From Iningainema tapete BLCC-T55 (GTDB taxonomy: Bacteria > Cyanobacteriota > Cyanobacteriia > Cyanobacteriales > Nostocaceae), in the NCBI RefSeq assembly GCF_014698965.1, contig NZ_JACXAE010000064.1, positions 54,759-118,758 of the forward strand: DNA of 64,000 nucleotides, read 5' to 3'. This document shows positions 53,510 through 63,065 of this stretch, one piece after another (within the stretch, counting starts at the first letter, position 1; each line of letters begins with the position of its first letter). A model generated the notes under the pieces. That model ran no database searches, had not been told where the DNA came from, and saw only the letters and a program-made list of their open reading frames with translations. The position numbers and the translations under genes are program-made.

Positions 53510-56281
53510 ATGAATAAAAAAGCTGAAGTACTCGAACTCAATGTTGTCCTTAAAGCAAATCAACCTTTACTTCTGGATGATCCTTCCATCGCTTGGATGA
53601 TTGAATCGGGAGTGGTAGGGCTGTTTGCGGTTATGATTGAAGATGGCGTTCCTGTGAGCGAACGCCGTTACCTGTTTAGTGTCAGTGCAGGAGAGGCATT
53701 GTTTGGTTTCGATCCTGTAGCGGTTAACTTGATAGTTACATCAAGCATAGAGAGTAATCATCCCAAAAATTACGGAATATTAGCAGTACCGCTTGAAGAA
53801 GCCAATTTAAGTAAAATTACGCAAGCTACTTTTGAAGAGTGGGAAATTAATAATCATGGTCAATTGGTAACAAAGCCTATCGGCTCAGAATTTATCGTTT
53901 TAGCACAAATCTGGATTGAAAAATTCTCGATCTTTCCTAGTGTTGTCAATCCTTCAACACTTTTAGACACTTCAGCTTTATACACTTGGGAAACTTTGTT
54001 GGAAAAGCTGCACCAACTTTTCCAAGATTTTCTCAGTTATCTAATTCAAATAGAACAACAAGAATACGAGGAAAATCTTACTCAATTTCAAGCTAGAGAA
54101 AAACTCAATCGTCAGGTAACTACTGGAGCATTAGGAGAACTTGCCTCCATCCTCAAACCGAAGACAGGAAATTTTTTTGAGGATGGGACAGATTTACTCA
54201 TAGCGGCTGGTGCAGTGGGACGTGCTTTAGGAATCCCGATCCGACCTCCAGCACATTCAGAAGACCTTACACGTGTGAAAGAACCCATTGATTTAATCGC
54301 AAGGGCTTCCCGTGTTCGCACTCGTCGCGTTATTCTCACTCCTGGTTGGTGGGAAAAAGAATCTGGACCCTTAGTAGCCTACGTTAGTAGTGATAAGCGT
54401 CCTGTAGCACTTCTACCTGTGGGTAGTAATAAATACGAGATATTCGACCCAGCAGACCGCAAGCGAACTCCTGCACCAGAGTTTCTTCAGAAACAAGAAT
54501 TAGAGCCAGTCGCTTATATGTTTTATCGGTCTTTTCCCGATAAATATTTGAAAGCATTAGATGTTATTCAATTTGCAATTAGAGGTCGGCTCAAAGATAT
54601 AATCGTGGTGCTTTTAGCCGGAGTTGCTAGTAGTTTGTTAGGTATGCTAACTCCTCAAGCTACGGGCATTCTCATCGATAAAGCTATCCCCGATGCAGAT
54701 AGGGGATTATTAATGCAAATTGGGTTAGGTTTGTTAGCAGCTAGTTTTGGTACGGCTGTATTTCAACTCACACAAAGTTTTGCTTCATTAAGGTTAGAAA
54801 CAAGTGCTGATGCAAGTACTCAAGCTGCTATTTGGGATAGATTATTAAGCCTGAGAATGTCATTTTTTCGAGCATATTCTACAGGCGATCTCCAATCTAG
54901 AGTATCGGCAATTACTCAGATGCGTCAGCACTTAAGCAGTAGTACTTTGCAAACTATCTTTACTAGCTTTTTCTCTTTACTCAATTTGGCTTTATTGTTT
55001 TTCTACAATGCCCAATTAGCTTTAGTAGCAGTAGCAGTAGCAGTGGTAGTAATGGTTGTTACTATCATCTCTGGGATGCTGACTCGTAAAAAAATGCGTC
55101 CTCTGCAAGAACAAACTGGGGAAATATCGGGCTTGATGGTTCAACTGATCAGCGGCGTTTCTAAACTCAGAATCGCAGGGGCAGAAAATCGCGCTTTTGC
55201 TTACTGGGCAAAAAAGTATAGTAAACAACTGAAACTCATGTTGAGTACGCAGCTGATCGAAGATTTAGTTGGCATATTTAATCTCATGTTGCCAACAGTT
55301 GCTTCGATGATTATTTTTACCTTATCAATTAACTTAATGGCACAGGGAAATTCACCCAACTCAGGAGGAGCCGCATCTTCGTTAACAGCTGGAAGTTTTC
55401 TAGCTTTTAATTCTGCTTTTGGAACCTTTATCGGTGGAGCTACAAGTTTAAGTAATACCGTTCTTAGTGTTTTAGAAGTAGTAGTTTTATGGGAACGTGC
55501 CAAACCAATTCTTGAAGCTACACCTGAAGTTGATTTAACCAAAGCAGATCCGGGTAGACTGAGTGGCAAATTGGAGTTAGAACACGTATCTTTTCGCTAT
55601 CGACAAGATGGTCCACTGAATCTGGATGATGTGTGTATTAAGGCAGAACCAGGAGAATTCATCGCTTTTGTCGGACCCAGCGGTAGCGGCAAATCTACTA
55701 CCATCCGCTTGTTGTTGGGATTTGACACACCGGAAGTGGGAACAGTTTATTATGACGGTCAAGATTTGTCTGGACTAGACATCTCAGCGGTGCGTCGCCA
55801 GTTAGGTGTAGTGCTACAAAACGGTCGGATTAATAGTGCTTCGATATTTGAGAATATCTGTAGCGGTGCTTTGGTGACGATGGATGAAGCTTGGGAAGCA
55901 GCACGTATGGCTGGGTTTGCCGAAGATATCGAAGGGATGCCAATGGGGATGCACACCGTAATTTCCGAAGGTGGCACCAACCTATCTGGAGGACAACGCC
56001 AGCGCTTGTTAATTGCCCGTTCTCTGGTGTTGAAACCGAAAATATTAATTTTTGATGAAGCTACTAGTGCTTTAGATAACCGCACTCAAGCAATTGTCAG
56101 TGAAAGTTTGGATCGTTTGCGGGTGACGCGAATAGTAATTGCCCACCGTCTCAGTACAATTCGCAATGCCGATCGCATTTATGTAATTGAAGCAGGTAGA
56201 GTTGTGCAACAAGGAACTTACGATGAGCTAGCGCAACAAGAAGGGCTATTCGCCAAGCTGATGGCAAGACAAATGGCTTAG
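53510..56281 (+). CDS. NHLP-system ABC exporter without peptidase, 923 aa
   Basis: About 340-residue N-terminal region with a RYLFSVSAGEALFG segment, six membrane helices (380-640) and an ATPase with Walker A VGPSGSGKSTTI, signature LSGGQRQRLLIARSL and FDEATSALD. It is the third component of the NHLP export trio, partnering the C39 exporter and the HlyD-like protein at the other end of the cluster. No C39 cysteine, so it does not cleave the leader. Confidence 0.92.
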   Translation: MNKKAEVLELNVVLKANQPLLLDDPSIAWMIESGVVGLFAVMIEDGVPVSERRYLFSVSAGEALFGFDPVAVNLIVTSSIESNHPKNYGILAVPLEEANLSKITQATFEEWEINNHGQLVTKPIGSEFIVLAQIWIEKFSIFPSVVNPSTLLDTSALYTWETLLEKLHQLFQDFLSYLIQIEQQEYEENLTQFQAREKLNRQVTTGALGELASILKPKTGNFFEDGTDLLIAAGAVGRALGIPIRPPAHSEDLTRVKEPIDLIARASRVRTRRVILTPGWWEKESGPLVAYVSSDKRPVALLPVGSNKYEIFDPADRKRTPAPEFLQKQELEPVAYMFYRSFPDKYLKALDVIQFAIRGRLKDIIVVLLAGVASSLLGMLTPQATGILIDKAIPDADRGLLMQIGLGLLAASFGTAVFQLTQSFASLRLETSADASTQAAIWDRLLSLRMSFFRAYSTGDLQSRVSAITQMRQHLSSSTLQTIFTSFFSLLNLALLFFYNAQLALVAVAVAVVVMVVTIISGMLTRKKMRPLQEQTGEISGLMVQLISGVSKLRIAGAENRAFAYWAKKYSKQLKLMLSTQLIEDLVGIFNLMLPTVASMIIFTLSINLMAQGNSPNSGGAASSLTAGSFLAFNSAFGTFIGGATSLSNTVLSVLEVVVLWERAKPILEATPEVDLTKADPGRLSGKLELEHVSFRYRQDGPLNLDDVCIKAEPGEFIAFVGPSGSGKSTTIRLLLGFDTPEVGTVYYDGQDLSGLDISAVRRQLGVVLQNGRINSASIFENICSGALVTMDEAWEAARMAGFAEDIEGMPMGMHTVISEGGTNLSGGQRQRLLIARSLVLKPKILIFDEATSALDNRTQAIVSESLDRLRVTRIVIAHRLSTIRNADRIYVIEAGRVVQQGTYDELAQQEGLFAKLMARQMA

Positions 56282-56285
56282 TTGT

Positions 56286-57485
56286 GTGATTTTAATTGCC
56301 ACAATGGGAATACTAGATTGTCTCCATTATTGGCAATGCCGCAATAGGAATGATTTAATGCCAGTCCAAGCTTCTAGTGACAAAGTGAATTGGGCAAAAC
56401 ACTGCTGTTTACAAGCCCTGATTGAATTAGGCACACGCGCCTTACATCAACCGATGACAATTATTTGTCAACCACCTCCCCCAGATCGACAGTTTTCTTG
56501 TGGTAACTTAGTGCCGTTAGGATTCCTGTTGAGAGCTTTGAATGCTTCGTTACCTTACACTAAAAAAATAGAAGAATTACGCGCCTCATTAAATCATCAC
56601 CTACTTGCGGCACGACAAGGTCAGCTTTGGGCTTTTCATAGTGTTCACCCGATTACTTGCACAGATTCAGTCTTGGTTTTACAAGGGTTGTTAGGTACTC
56701 AATCAGACTTGCAACTTAAAGCATCGGTAGCTGCTTTAGAAATTTTTGCCGACTTTCAAGGCGGCTACCATCCTCAACCTTTGTTACATCAGCAACACAG
56801 TAAAAATCAGCGTCACTTACGTCAATCAGATTATGCAACTACATGTTTAGTCAAATGGTTAAGAAAAGAGGTAGGATTTACACAAACTACTTCTGTTAGC
56901 TATTTAGCTACAGATTTTGAAAATCGCTCCAGCTTGTATTTTGCCAATCCATATTTTGTAGATTGGGCATTGGCAATGGCTATAAGTCAAGACGAATCGG
57001 CATTTGATTTGCGTGCGAAACTCCGACGAGAAATTCTTGCTAGTCTCAATGATGACTACTCTTTTGGTTTGTATAATGTGGCGTTATCTACAGCTTTGGC
57101 AATTCTGAGTTTAGCAGCTTTAGGCGATCGCTCTCATATACTCAGACTTGCCCAACTGAGACTGCTGGAATTTATGCAACCGCAAGGAACCTTCCCCGAA
57201 GCAATTCCATTTTATTCCAGCTTATCCACTGATGATAGTACAGACCCCATGCAAATGTGTTTGAGTGAGTATTTTGTTCAAGCAAAAGGCGAAAACTTTG
57301 CAATTTCTTACTACATTGACAAACACAGCATGATTACTACAGCTTTAGCTTATTTAGCTTTATCAGAATCTTCGCCAGAAAAACTTACTCCAGAAATTAT
57401 CAAAGACACAGAAACACACCCGCGTTATTGCTGTCGCAGTCATGGGGAGTACATTGCCAAATTTGCTTTACCCCCCTATGTTTGA
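56286..57485 (+). CDS. Unrecognised protein with alpha/alpha-toroid look, 399 aa
   Basis: Helix-rich sequence with LLAARQGQLWAFHSV, YFVDWALAMA, YNVALSTALAILSLAALG and MITTALAYLAL segments, and two CC/CR-type cysteine pairs (HYWQC; PRYCCRSHG). This resembles squalene-cyclase/prenyltransferase-like toroids or lanthionine-cyclase-like barrels, without their catalytic signatures. GTG start five bases after the exporter stop, or ATG 56304. Its position makes it a likely RiPP-cluster gene. Confidence 0.6.
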   Translation: MILIATMGILDCLHYWQCRNRNDLMPVQASSDKVNWAKHCCLQALIELGTRALHQPMTIICQPPPPDRQFSCGNLVPLGFLLRALNASLPYTKKIEELRASLNHHLLAARQGQLWAFHSVHPITCTDSVLVLQGLLGTQSDLQLKASVAALEIFADFQGGYHPQPLLHQQHSKNQRHLRQSDYATTCLVKWLRKEVGFTQTTSVSYLATDFENRSSLYFANPYFVDWALAMAISQDESAFDLRAKLRREILASLNDDYSFGLYNVALSTALAILSLAALGDRSHILRLAQLRLLEFMQPQGTFPEAIPFYSSLSTDDSTDPMQMCLSEYFVQAKGENFAISYYIDKHSMITTALAYLALSESSPEKLTPEIIKDTETHPRYCCRSHGEYIAKFALPPYV

Positions 57486-57496
57486 ACCCCTCCCAA

Positions 57497-57566
57497 ACCC
57501 TCCCCTTGTAAGGGGAGGGCTGGGTGGGGTAACCCTCCCCTTGTAAGGGGAGGGCTGGGTGGGGTT
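57497..57566. repeat. Two tandem copies of a CCCTCCCC/GGGGAGGG palindrome
   Basis: CCCTCCCCTTGTAAGGGGAGGGCTGGGTGGGG occurs twice. Between the convergent 399-residue gene and the E2 gene. It may also act as a terminator. Confidence 0.85.
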
Positions 57567-57571
57567 ATCTA

Positions 57572-58864
57572 TTACATAGTCAAAGAAGAGGCATTAGTTT
57601 CAATCAACTTTGCCAAATCTTGCAAGAAAGCTGCAGCATGAGCACCATAGATAATCCGGTGATCGCAGGTAATATTTACCTGCATTTGTTGCTTGACGCC
57701 AAACATACCGTCAGCGGTTGCTACTACTTGGGGACGGGATGCACCAACAGCAAGAATTCCACCTTGTCCGGGTGGTAAAATTGCATCAAATTTATCCACA
57801 CCAAACATGCCCAAGTTTGATACTGTAAATGTACCGCTACTGTATTCGTCTGGTTGTAATTGTTTGGCTCTAGCACGCTCTACTAAAGACTTCCAATTAC
57901 GGGATAGAGAATAAATGTCTAGCTTGTCGGCGTTTTGCAGAACTGGTGTAATCAAGCCACCATCATCCATTGCTACCGCTACAGCTATGTTAATACTGTC
58001 ATGATAGACAATGCCCTGTTCTGAGTAGCTAGCATTTACAAGTGGATGTTTTTGTAATGTCATCGCTACGGCTTTTGCTAGTAGCGCTGTCATGGTTACA
58101 CCTTTAGATTTAATCTGCTTGTAAAGTTTGTCTAGTTCGTCAGTGGTAATTGTGTACCCTACACGGAAGACTGGTACAGATAGGGTAGCAACCATAGTTC
58201 TTACCACAGCATTTTGTAAAGTGGTAAGGGGTACGGTTTTACCAGCAACAGCTGCTACGGGTGTAGGTGCGGGTGTAGGTGCGGGTGTGGAGACGTTCCG
58301 ACGGGGCGTCTCTACAGGTGTTGGAACGGGGGTGGGTTGTTTGGTAGTTTGAGTTGTTTCTATGTCTTCGGCGATAATCCTACCGTAAGGTCCACTACCA
58401 GAGACGCTATTTAAATCTACTTTCAATTCCTTAGCCAATTTACGGGCGCGGGGAGAAGCAATGATTCTGCCATTTTCCCGCGTAGAACCGTTTTGCGACT
58501 CAGTTGTAGTTGTAGTTGTGGTCGTATCTGCTATCTGTCCTACGGGGGTTGTGGTTGGAGTAGTGGTTGTGGTAATGATGCCAGATGATTGAGATTGGGT
58601 AGCGGCTGTTTCGATTTCAGCTTCTGTTTCTGCTAAGAGTGCGATCGCTGCACCGACAGGAGCATTTTCTCCGGCAGGAACGATGATGTGGGCAAGATAA
58701 CCTTCATAGAAGGATTCCACATCCATATCTGCTTTGTCTGACTCAACAACCACCACTGTTTCGCCTTTTTCCACTTTGTCACCGGGAGATTTTACCCAAG
58801 AGACAATTTTACCTTCGGTCATGGTGGAACTTAGCGCCGGCATAAATACTTCGTAAAGGCTCAT
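57572..58864 (-). CDS. pdhC: Pyruvate dehydrogenase E2 (dihydrolipoamide acetyltransferase), 430 aa
   Basis: Lipoyl domain (1-80) with Lys44 (ESDKADMDVES), Thr/Pro-rich linker, E3-binding domain (IIASPRARKLAKELKVDL, 134-168), a second linker containing a translated dispersed repeat (residues 184-193), and the catalytic domain ending CDHRIIYGAHAAAF. The plastid/cyanobacterial-type motif DHRxIYG replaces the usual DHRxxDG. Transfers acetyl groups to CoA. Length is normal. Confidence 0.93.
   Translation of the reverse strand: MSLYEVFMPALSSTMTEGKIVSWVKSPGDKVEKGETVVVVESDKADMDVESFYEGYLAHIIVPAGENAPVGAAIALLAETEAEIETAATQSQSSGIITTTTTPTTTPVGQIADTTTTTTTTESQNGSTRENGRIIASPRARKLAKELKVDLNSVSGSGPYGRIIAEDIETTQTTKQPTPVPTPVETPRRNVSTPAPTPAPTPVAAVAGKTVPLTTLQNAVVRTMVATLSVPVFRVGYTITTDELDKLYKQIKSKGVTMTALLAKAVAMTLQKHPLVNASYSEQGIVYHDSINIAVAVAMDDGGLITPVLQNADKLDIYSLSRNWKSLVERARAKQLQPDEYSSGTFTVSNLGMFGVDKFDAILPPGQGGILAVGASRPQVVATADGMFGVKQQMQVNITCDHRIIYGAHAAAFLQDLAKLIETNASSLTM
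58287..58315. repeat. Dispersed palindrome in frame in E2 linker
   Basis: GTGGAGACGTTCCGACGGGG followed by CGTCTCTAC. Same family as 28459-28486. Translated as VETPRRNVST in the linker of E2. Confidence 0.8.
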
Positions 58865-59101
58865 ATGGTGGTTTCTGAATCAATGGACGAGTTTTGCATT
58901 TGAACACAGAGCGTGCCAAATCGAATTGTATCTTGACAACAGATGTGAGGAACCATTTTCAGACCGATAAGTCTAATATTTTGTATTTCTCCAAGTTTGG
59001 TAACAAATCCGAATATTTACTCGAAAGCTAGAAGAGCAAGGGTGTCACCTCAATCTAAAATGCAAAGTTGATATTTAATTTTGAAATTACTATTAAATTT
59101 T

Positions 59102-59623
59102 ATGTCGGCACAGTGGAAATGGTTGTTCATTATGATACTCAGTATCTTTGCTACCGCAGCCACGGTCGTTTACCTCTGTGAGCATCAACCCTCCAAAGAT
59201 ATCAGCGGTGTTGATAGTCCACAACCCCAGCAATTATCTGCTACAGAGCCAGCAGAAGAAAACCAATGGAGAGCTAAGTATAAACCTATTCCTTTAGATC
59301 AGCTTAACTCGGCTTCTGGTAGCGATCCGGCGAACCTAGCTCTCAACGCTTTGGACGAGACAGAATCTATTGGAGTAGCTCGAATGGTAGAAGTAAATTA
59401 TCCCCAACCAAATCAGGCAATGGTCACAATTACGCAAAGGATACCAAAGAAAAATTCTCTGCGTGCAGTTAAATATCGAGTGGAAATGACAACTTTTGGA
59501 CGATCGCTGTTAGTTAGTTCACCGCGTGTATGGCGGATTATTTGGGCTGGCTCCCTGGTGCAATGTTCACCTGAAAGCAGCCCGAATGAAAGTCAGAAGG
59601 GAAAAGTCAAGTGTGAAAGCTAA
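59102..59623 (+). CDS. Membrane-anchored hypothetical protein, 173 aa
   Basis: One N-terminal membrane helix (WLFIMILSIFATAATVVYL), a Pro/Gln-rich linker and a periplasmic domain with ITQRIPKKNSLRAVKYRVEM. ATG 59102 is preferred over TTG 59081 because it gives a compact signal-anchor. Family not recognised. Confidence 0.6.
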   Translation: MSAQWKWLFIMILSIFATAATVVYLCEHQPSKDISGVDSPQPQQLSATEPAEENQWRAKYKPIPLDQLNSASGSDPANLALNALDETESIGVARMVEVNYPQPNQAMVTITQRIPKKNSLRAVKYRVEMTTFGRSLLVSSPRVWRIIWAGSLVQCSPESSPNESQKGKVKCES

Positions 59624-59652
59624 ACTTTACCCTTCAAATGAGATTCAATTAA

Positions 59653-60108
59653 TTAGATATCACCGCGAATTTCTTCGACAATGCCATCGCGTAGCACAAC
59701 TTCAACCTGTAATTTACTAATCAAGTTATCACCAGGTTCCACCCGGAAAAACCCTTCGACTTGGAATTGGTTAACTTCTTGATCTAACTCAAGAAATTGC
59801 ACTTGTTGAAGATTTTGCAAACTTTGATTTTTTTGTTCTAGAAGTTCACTTTTCTTTTGGGTAACTTGGGCTTGAACATTATCAATTTGTTGCAGAGTCT
59901 GAGGACCTGGGGGTTGTAGACTCTGCTTTTGAATTTCTGAGATCGCTCTTTGCCCTTGGGTGTCGAGCTGTTGTAGTTGCTGATCTAATTGATAAATTTG
60001 ACTTTGCAGTTGCTGTTGCACTTCCTCCTTCCAAAGGGGGGTAACAATAGCTTTAACGTTAACAACTCGTTTGAGAAGTAGTTGTTGCGATGATTTGGAG
60101 ACATCCAT
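59653..60108 (-). CDS. YlqD-family coiled-coil protein, 151 aa
   Basis: MDVSKSSQQLLLKRVVNVKAIVT, then a Gln-rich coiled coil (QLDQQLQQLDTQGQR to about residue 105) and a beta C-terminus with FFRVEPGDNL and VVLRDGIVEEIRGD, the YlqD pattern. Function of YlqD is unknown. 36 bases downstream of the acyl-ACP/CoA synthetase gene, so possibly co-transcribed. Confidence 0.82.
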   Translation of the reverse strand: MDVSKSSQQLLLKRVVNVKAIVTPLWKEEVQQQLQSQIYQLDQQLQQLDTQGQRAISEIQKQSLQPPGPQTLQQIDNVQAQVTQKKSELLEQKNQSLQNLQQVQFLELDQEVNQFQVEGFFRVEPGDNLISKLQVEVVLRDGIVEEIRGDI

Positions 60109-60144
60109 AAATGCTTCACGTTCACTCTATAGTTTGTCGGTCAA

Positions 60145-62103
60145 TTAGGAAAACATCCCGTCAATAATATCGTGATAGCGTTCCATCACGACATGACGTT
60201 TAATTTTCAGCGTTTGAGTCATCAAGCCATTTTCAATGGAAAACGGCTCTAGAATCAATTTGAATGGACCAATGCGGTCATCCGGTCGATAACCAGGACG
60301 ATTTTGCACTTCTCGATTCAATTCTTGCCGAATTAAATCCTGAATCATTTTACTCTCTAGGTCAACATCAGTTTTAACTTCCCCCTCCTCCTGTCTGTTG
60401 TCTCCTGACTCCTGTCTCCATTTCTCTAAAGCTTCAATATTAGGAACAATCAATGCACCAAGACTGCGCTGATCTTGCCCGACAAGCATAATTTGGTCAA
60501 TATATGGCGATCGCAAACACGCATCTTCAATGGGAGTCGGTTCGATATTTTCCCCATTACTTAGTACAATCGTATCCTTCGCTCGTCCGGTTAATACCAA
60601 ATCATTTTGTGGTGTCACCCAGCCCAAATCACCGCTATCAAACCAACCCTCTGCATCAATTGCCTTCGCCGTTGCTTCAGGATTTTGGTAATAGCCTTGC
60701 ATAACTTGTGGTCCCCGCAGCAGCACCAAACCCCTTTCACCAGTGGATAGCACTTTACGAGTCTCTTGATCTACTATTTTATGTTCTGTACCTGGTATTG
60801 GTTGCCCAGAAGATCCACGTAAATTGTGCCAAGGGCGACGTGCATGAGTGACAGGAGCAGTTTCTGTCAAGCCATAGCCTTGCAAAATTTCCACACCAAT
60901 AATCTCAAAAAACTCATCTATGTGCTTGGGTAGCGCACCACCACCGCTAATCATCTGCTTAATTCTTCCTCCTGTTGCTTCTTGCACTTTGCCGTAAACC
61001 AGTTTTTCTCCTAAAGCATGGAGGGGGAATAGAGCAGTTGCTTGTATACTAGCTGCTAATTTCTCGCCAAATGAAGGATTAAGATTTTCTAAACTTAATC
61101 CTTGGGCAATCCGCCCTGCTTTAATGTACTTCTGACTGTTACTGAGTAAAAAGTTGATTAACCGCTGCTTAGAAGCTGGTTGTTCGCGAAATTGCTTGTT
61201 AATTCCTTCATAAATTGATTCAAATAAACGCGGTACAGCCACCATGTAACTAGGTTTAAATTCTTTTAAATCGCGTTTAATTGAGCGCAAATTGGTGTAT
61301 ATTTGAGTACAAGCTTGAGAAAGTAAGAAATACTCACAACTGCGTTCATAACTATGCCAACTGGGCAAAATCGACAGAGCAGTATCTCCAGGTTGAGGTT
61401 GTACTATAGTTCCCAAAGCAAGCACTTGATGCAGCAAATTACCATGAGTTAGCATCACGCCTTTGGGTTTTCCCGTAGTACCAGAGGTATAAATTAATGT
61501 TGCTAAAGTGTTGCGGTTTTGGTTTACTTGTTCTAGAGTATGCTTTGACCCAATTTCGAGCAACTGGGTAAAATTCACTGTCTTCAAGCTTGAGTCTGTG
61601 GGTGGTGCTTCATCAGAAAGCACAATTACCAATTGAATTGGTAAATCATTAAGTCTTTCGCTTAACTTCTTGAATGTTTTTAAATCTTCAACTACTAGCG
61701 CAGTACTGCCACTATTTGCCAAAATAAACAGTAACTCTTCGCGTTCTGCTTGCGAACTACGTACTGCATCAACTGCCCCAGCCATCATAATACCCTGGTC
61801 GGCAATCAGCCAACGGGGTGAGTTGTCAGAAATTAAGGATACGCGCGAGCCTGCTTTGACACCCAACGCCTGTAAACCAGCAGCAAATCTTTGAATCTGT
61901 GCAAATAATTGCGTATAATTAATTACTACTTCTGGTTGGCTATGCGGGTTTCGTAGGGCGACGACATTACCACATCTTTTTGCGACTAAAGACCAAATTT
62001 CCGGTAGCGACTGGACATGTGAGTAATCTGCCAAACGCTTTAATTCGGCAACGTCTCTATCTGAAATTTTAGATACTAAAGAAGAACCAGGTGTTTGCGA
62101 CAT
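60145..62103 (-). CDS. aas: Long-chain acyl-ACP/acyl-CoA synthetase, Slr1609-like, 652 aa
   Basis: AMP-forming adenylation domain: LIYTSGTTGKPKGVMLTHGNL (P-loop), GYGLTETAPV, GWFDSGDLGWV (Asp) and VLSNGENIEP, with C-terminal lysine region KIKRH. Activates free fatty acids; in cyanobacteria the Slr1609 type recycles them onto ACP. Start ATG 62103, with GGAG 9 bases upstream; TTG 62118 is possible. Confidence 0.9.
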   Translation of the reverse strand: MSQTPGSSLVSKISDRDVAELKRLADYSHVQSLPEIWSLVAKRCGNVVALRNPHSQPEVVINYTQLFAQIQRFAAGLQALGVKAGSRVSLISDNSPRWLIADQGIMMAGAVDAVRSSQAEREELLFILANSGSTALVVEDLKTFKKLSERLNDLPIQLVIVLSDEAPPTDSSLKTVNFTQLLEIGSKHTLEQVNQNRNTLATLIYTSGTTGKPKGVMLTHGNLLHQVLALGTIVQPQPGDTALSILPSWHSYERSCEYFLLSQACTQIYTNLRSIKRDLKEFKPSYMVAVPRLFESIYEGINKQFREQPASKQRLINFLLSNSQKYIKAGRIAQGLSLENLNPSFGEKLAASIQATALFPLHALGEKLVYGKVQEATGGRIKQMISGGGALPKHIDEFFEIIGVEILQGYGLTETAPVTHARRPWHNLRGSSGQPIPGTEHKIVDQETRKVLSTGERGLVLLRGPQVMQGYYQNPEATAKAIDAEGWFDSGDLGWVTPQNDLVLTGRAKDTIVLSNGENIEPTPIEDACLRSPYIDQIMLVGQDQRSLGALIVPNIEALEKWRQESGDNRQEEGEVKTDVDLESKMIQDLIRQELNREVQNRPGYRPDDRIGPFKLILEPFSIENGLMTQTLKIKRHVVMERYHDIIDGMFS

Positions 62104-62411
62104 AACACATCGCTCCAAATAAATAAGTTATTTCTCCAGCATATTCTGCTATCTACCTAAATTGGCTAATCTCAATAGACACAATCGCATCTGTCTATAG
62201 CAAAGTTGAAAATTTTGAGTATGTATTTAGAAAAATTTATGTTATATTGAATTTATATAAAGCCCAAGCAATACCTAACTTTGCTGGGGATTATTTCTAT
62301 GGAATCTAAGCATAAACGGGTTTAACTCTGCACCATCTTGTTATTTTAGCTACATAGTGTATTCAAATTGGTTTCTGTGTAGACACTCGTTTTCATATGA
62401 GGTGATTACCT
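62104..62411. other. Intergenic region without recognised element
   Basis: About 310 AT-rich bases between the divergent synthetase gene and the small membrane gene. No strong hairpin or known motif was seen; promoters for both genes are expected here. Confidence 0.4.
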
Positions 62412-62636
62412 GTGGATGTAAACACTGCTTTATTGGTGACTGTAGTCAACATTTTAGCTTGCCTTACTTTCCCTTGGCTCTTATCTGTGATTCTTGCTCC
62501 TAAAACTAAGCGCATCACTTTGCATAAAGCAAAATCTAAACTCACGAGCTTTCCTTATTGTATGTCTTACTCCTTGACAGAAAGTCAATTTTGTAAATTC
62601 CGCCCTAACTTCTGCGATAAATGTTCCCCCAATTAA
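62412..62636 (+). CDS. Small membrane protein, 74 aa
   Basis: GTG start with AGGTGA before it. One hydrophobic helix (ALLVTVVNILACLTFPWLLSVIL), then a basic tail with Cys (FCKFRPNFCDKCSPN). The helix is paralogous to that of the 62818 gene. Function unknown. Confidence 0.6.
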   Translation: MDVNTALLVTVVNILACLTFPWLLSVILAPKTKRITLHKAKSKLTSFPYCMSYSLTESQFCKFRPNFCDKCSPN

Positions 62637-62664
62637 TGGAATGAGCAATTGGAGCCAATTTCAT

Positions 62665-62693
62665 GTACAGACGTTCCGCCGGAACGTCTGTAC
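62665..62693. repeat. Dispersed GTACAGACG palindrome
   Basis: GTACAGACGTTCCGCCGGAA-CGTCTGTAC, the same family as at 6441 and 47179. Between two paralogous small genes. Confidence 0.85.
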
Positions 62694-62817
62694 GGCTTTG
62701 CTTCAACCTAACTTATGGTAACTAGAAGGAATTCAAAACCATAGTGTTGATCAATTGTGTGCATTTTGTTTCACACTAAGGAATATAAGAATTCAATTTA
62801 AATATGGAGGTTTATCT

Positions 62818-62961
62818 ATGAATTTAATAGACGGAGTACTATTAACCCTAGTTAACGCTATTGCTTGTCTTGCTTTTCCCAAGCTTCTGTCTGTTATTCT
62901 GGCAGCCAAAAACAAAGACTCTGCACCAGTGCCAATTACCATACCAACGCAAAAAGTGTAA
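62818..62961 (+). CDS. Small membrane protein paralogue, 47 aa
   Basis: Good GGAGG before ATG. MNLIDGVLLTLVNAIACLAF with KLLSVILAAKNK matches the first helix of the upstream gene. A tandem pair of cyanobacterial small membrane peptides; function unknown. Confidence 0.65.
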   Translation: MNLIDGVLLTLVNAIACLAFPKLLSVILAAKNKDSAPVPITIPTQKV

Positions 62962-62971
62962 ATGGTTAATA

Positions 62972-63022
62972 GCTAATAGCTAATTGTTCGTTGCCATTAA
63001 CCATTAACAATTAGCTATTAGC
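62972..63022. repeat. 17-bp inverted repeat between convergent genes
   Basis: Arms GCTAATAGCTAATTGTT (62972-62988) and AACAATTAGCTATTAGC (63006-63022), made of heptamer-like repeats. May terminate both converging transcripts. Confidence 0.75.
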
Positions 63023-63065
63023 AGCCCAAACAAATATGCTTAGTTAAAAATGTAACCATTCAGCA

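Noticed and set aside
57497..57566. Two spaced palindromic units that look like the start of a CRISPR array
   Set aside because: Only two copies, directly abutting, with self-complementary units; no spacers and no cas genes.
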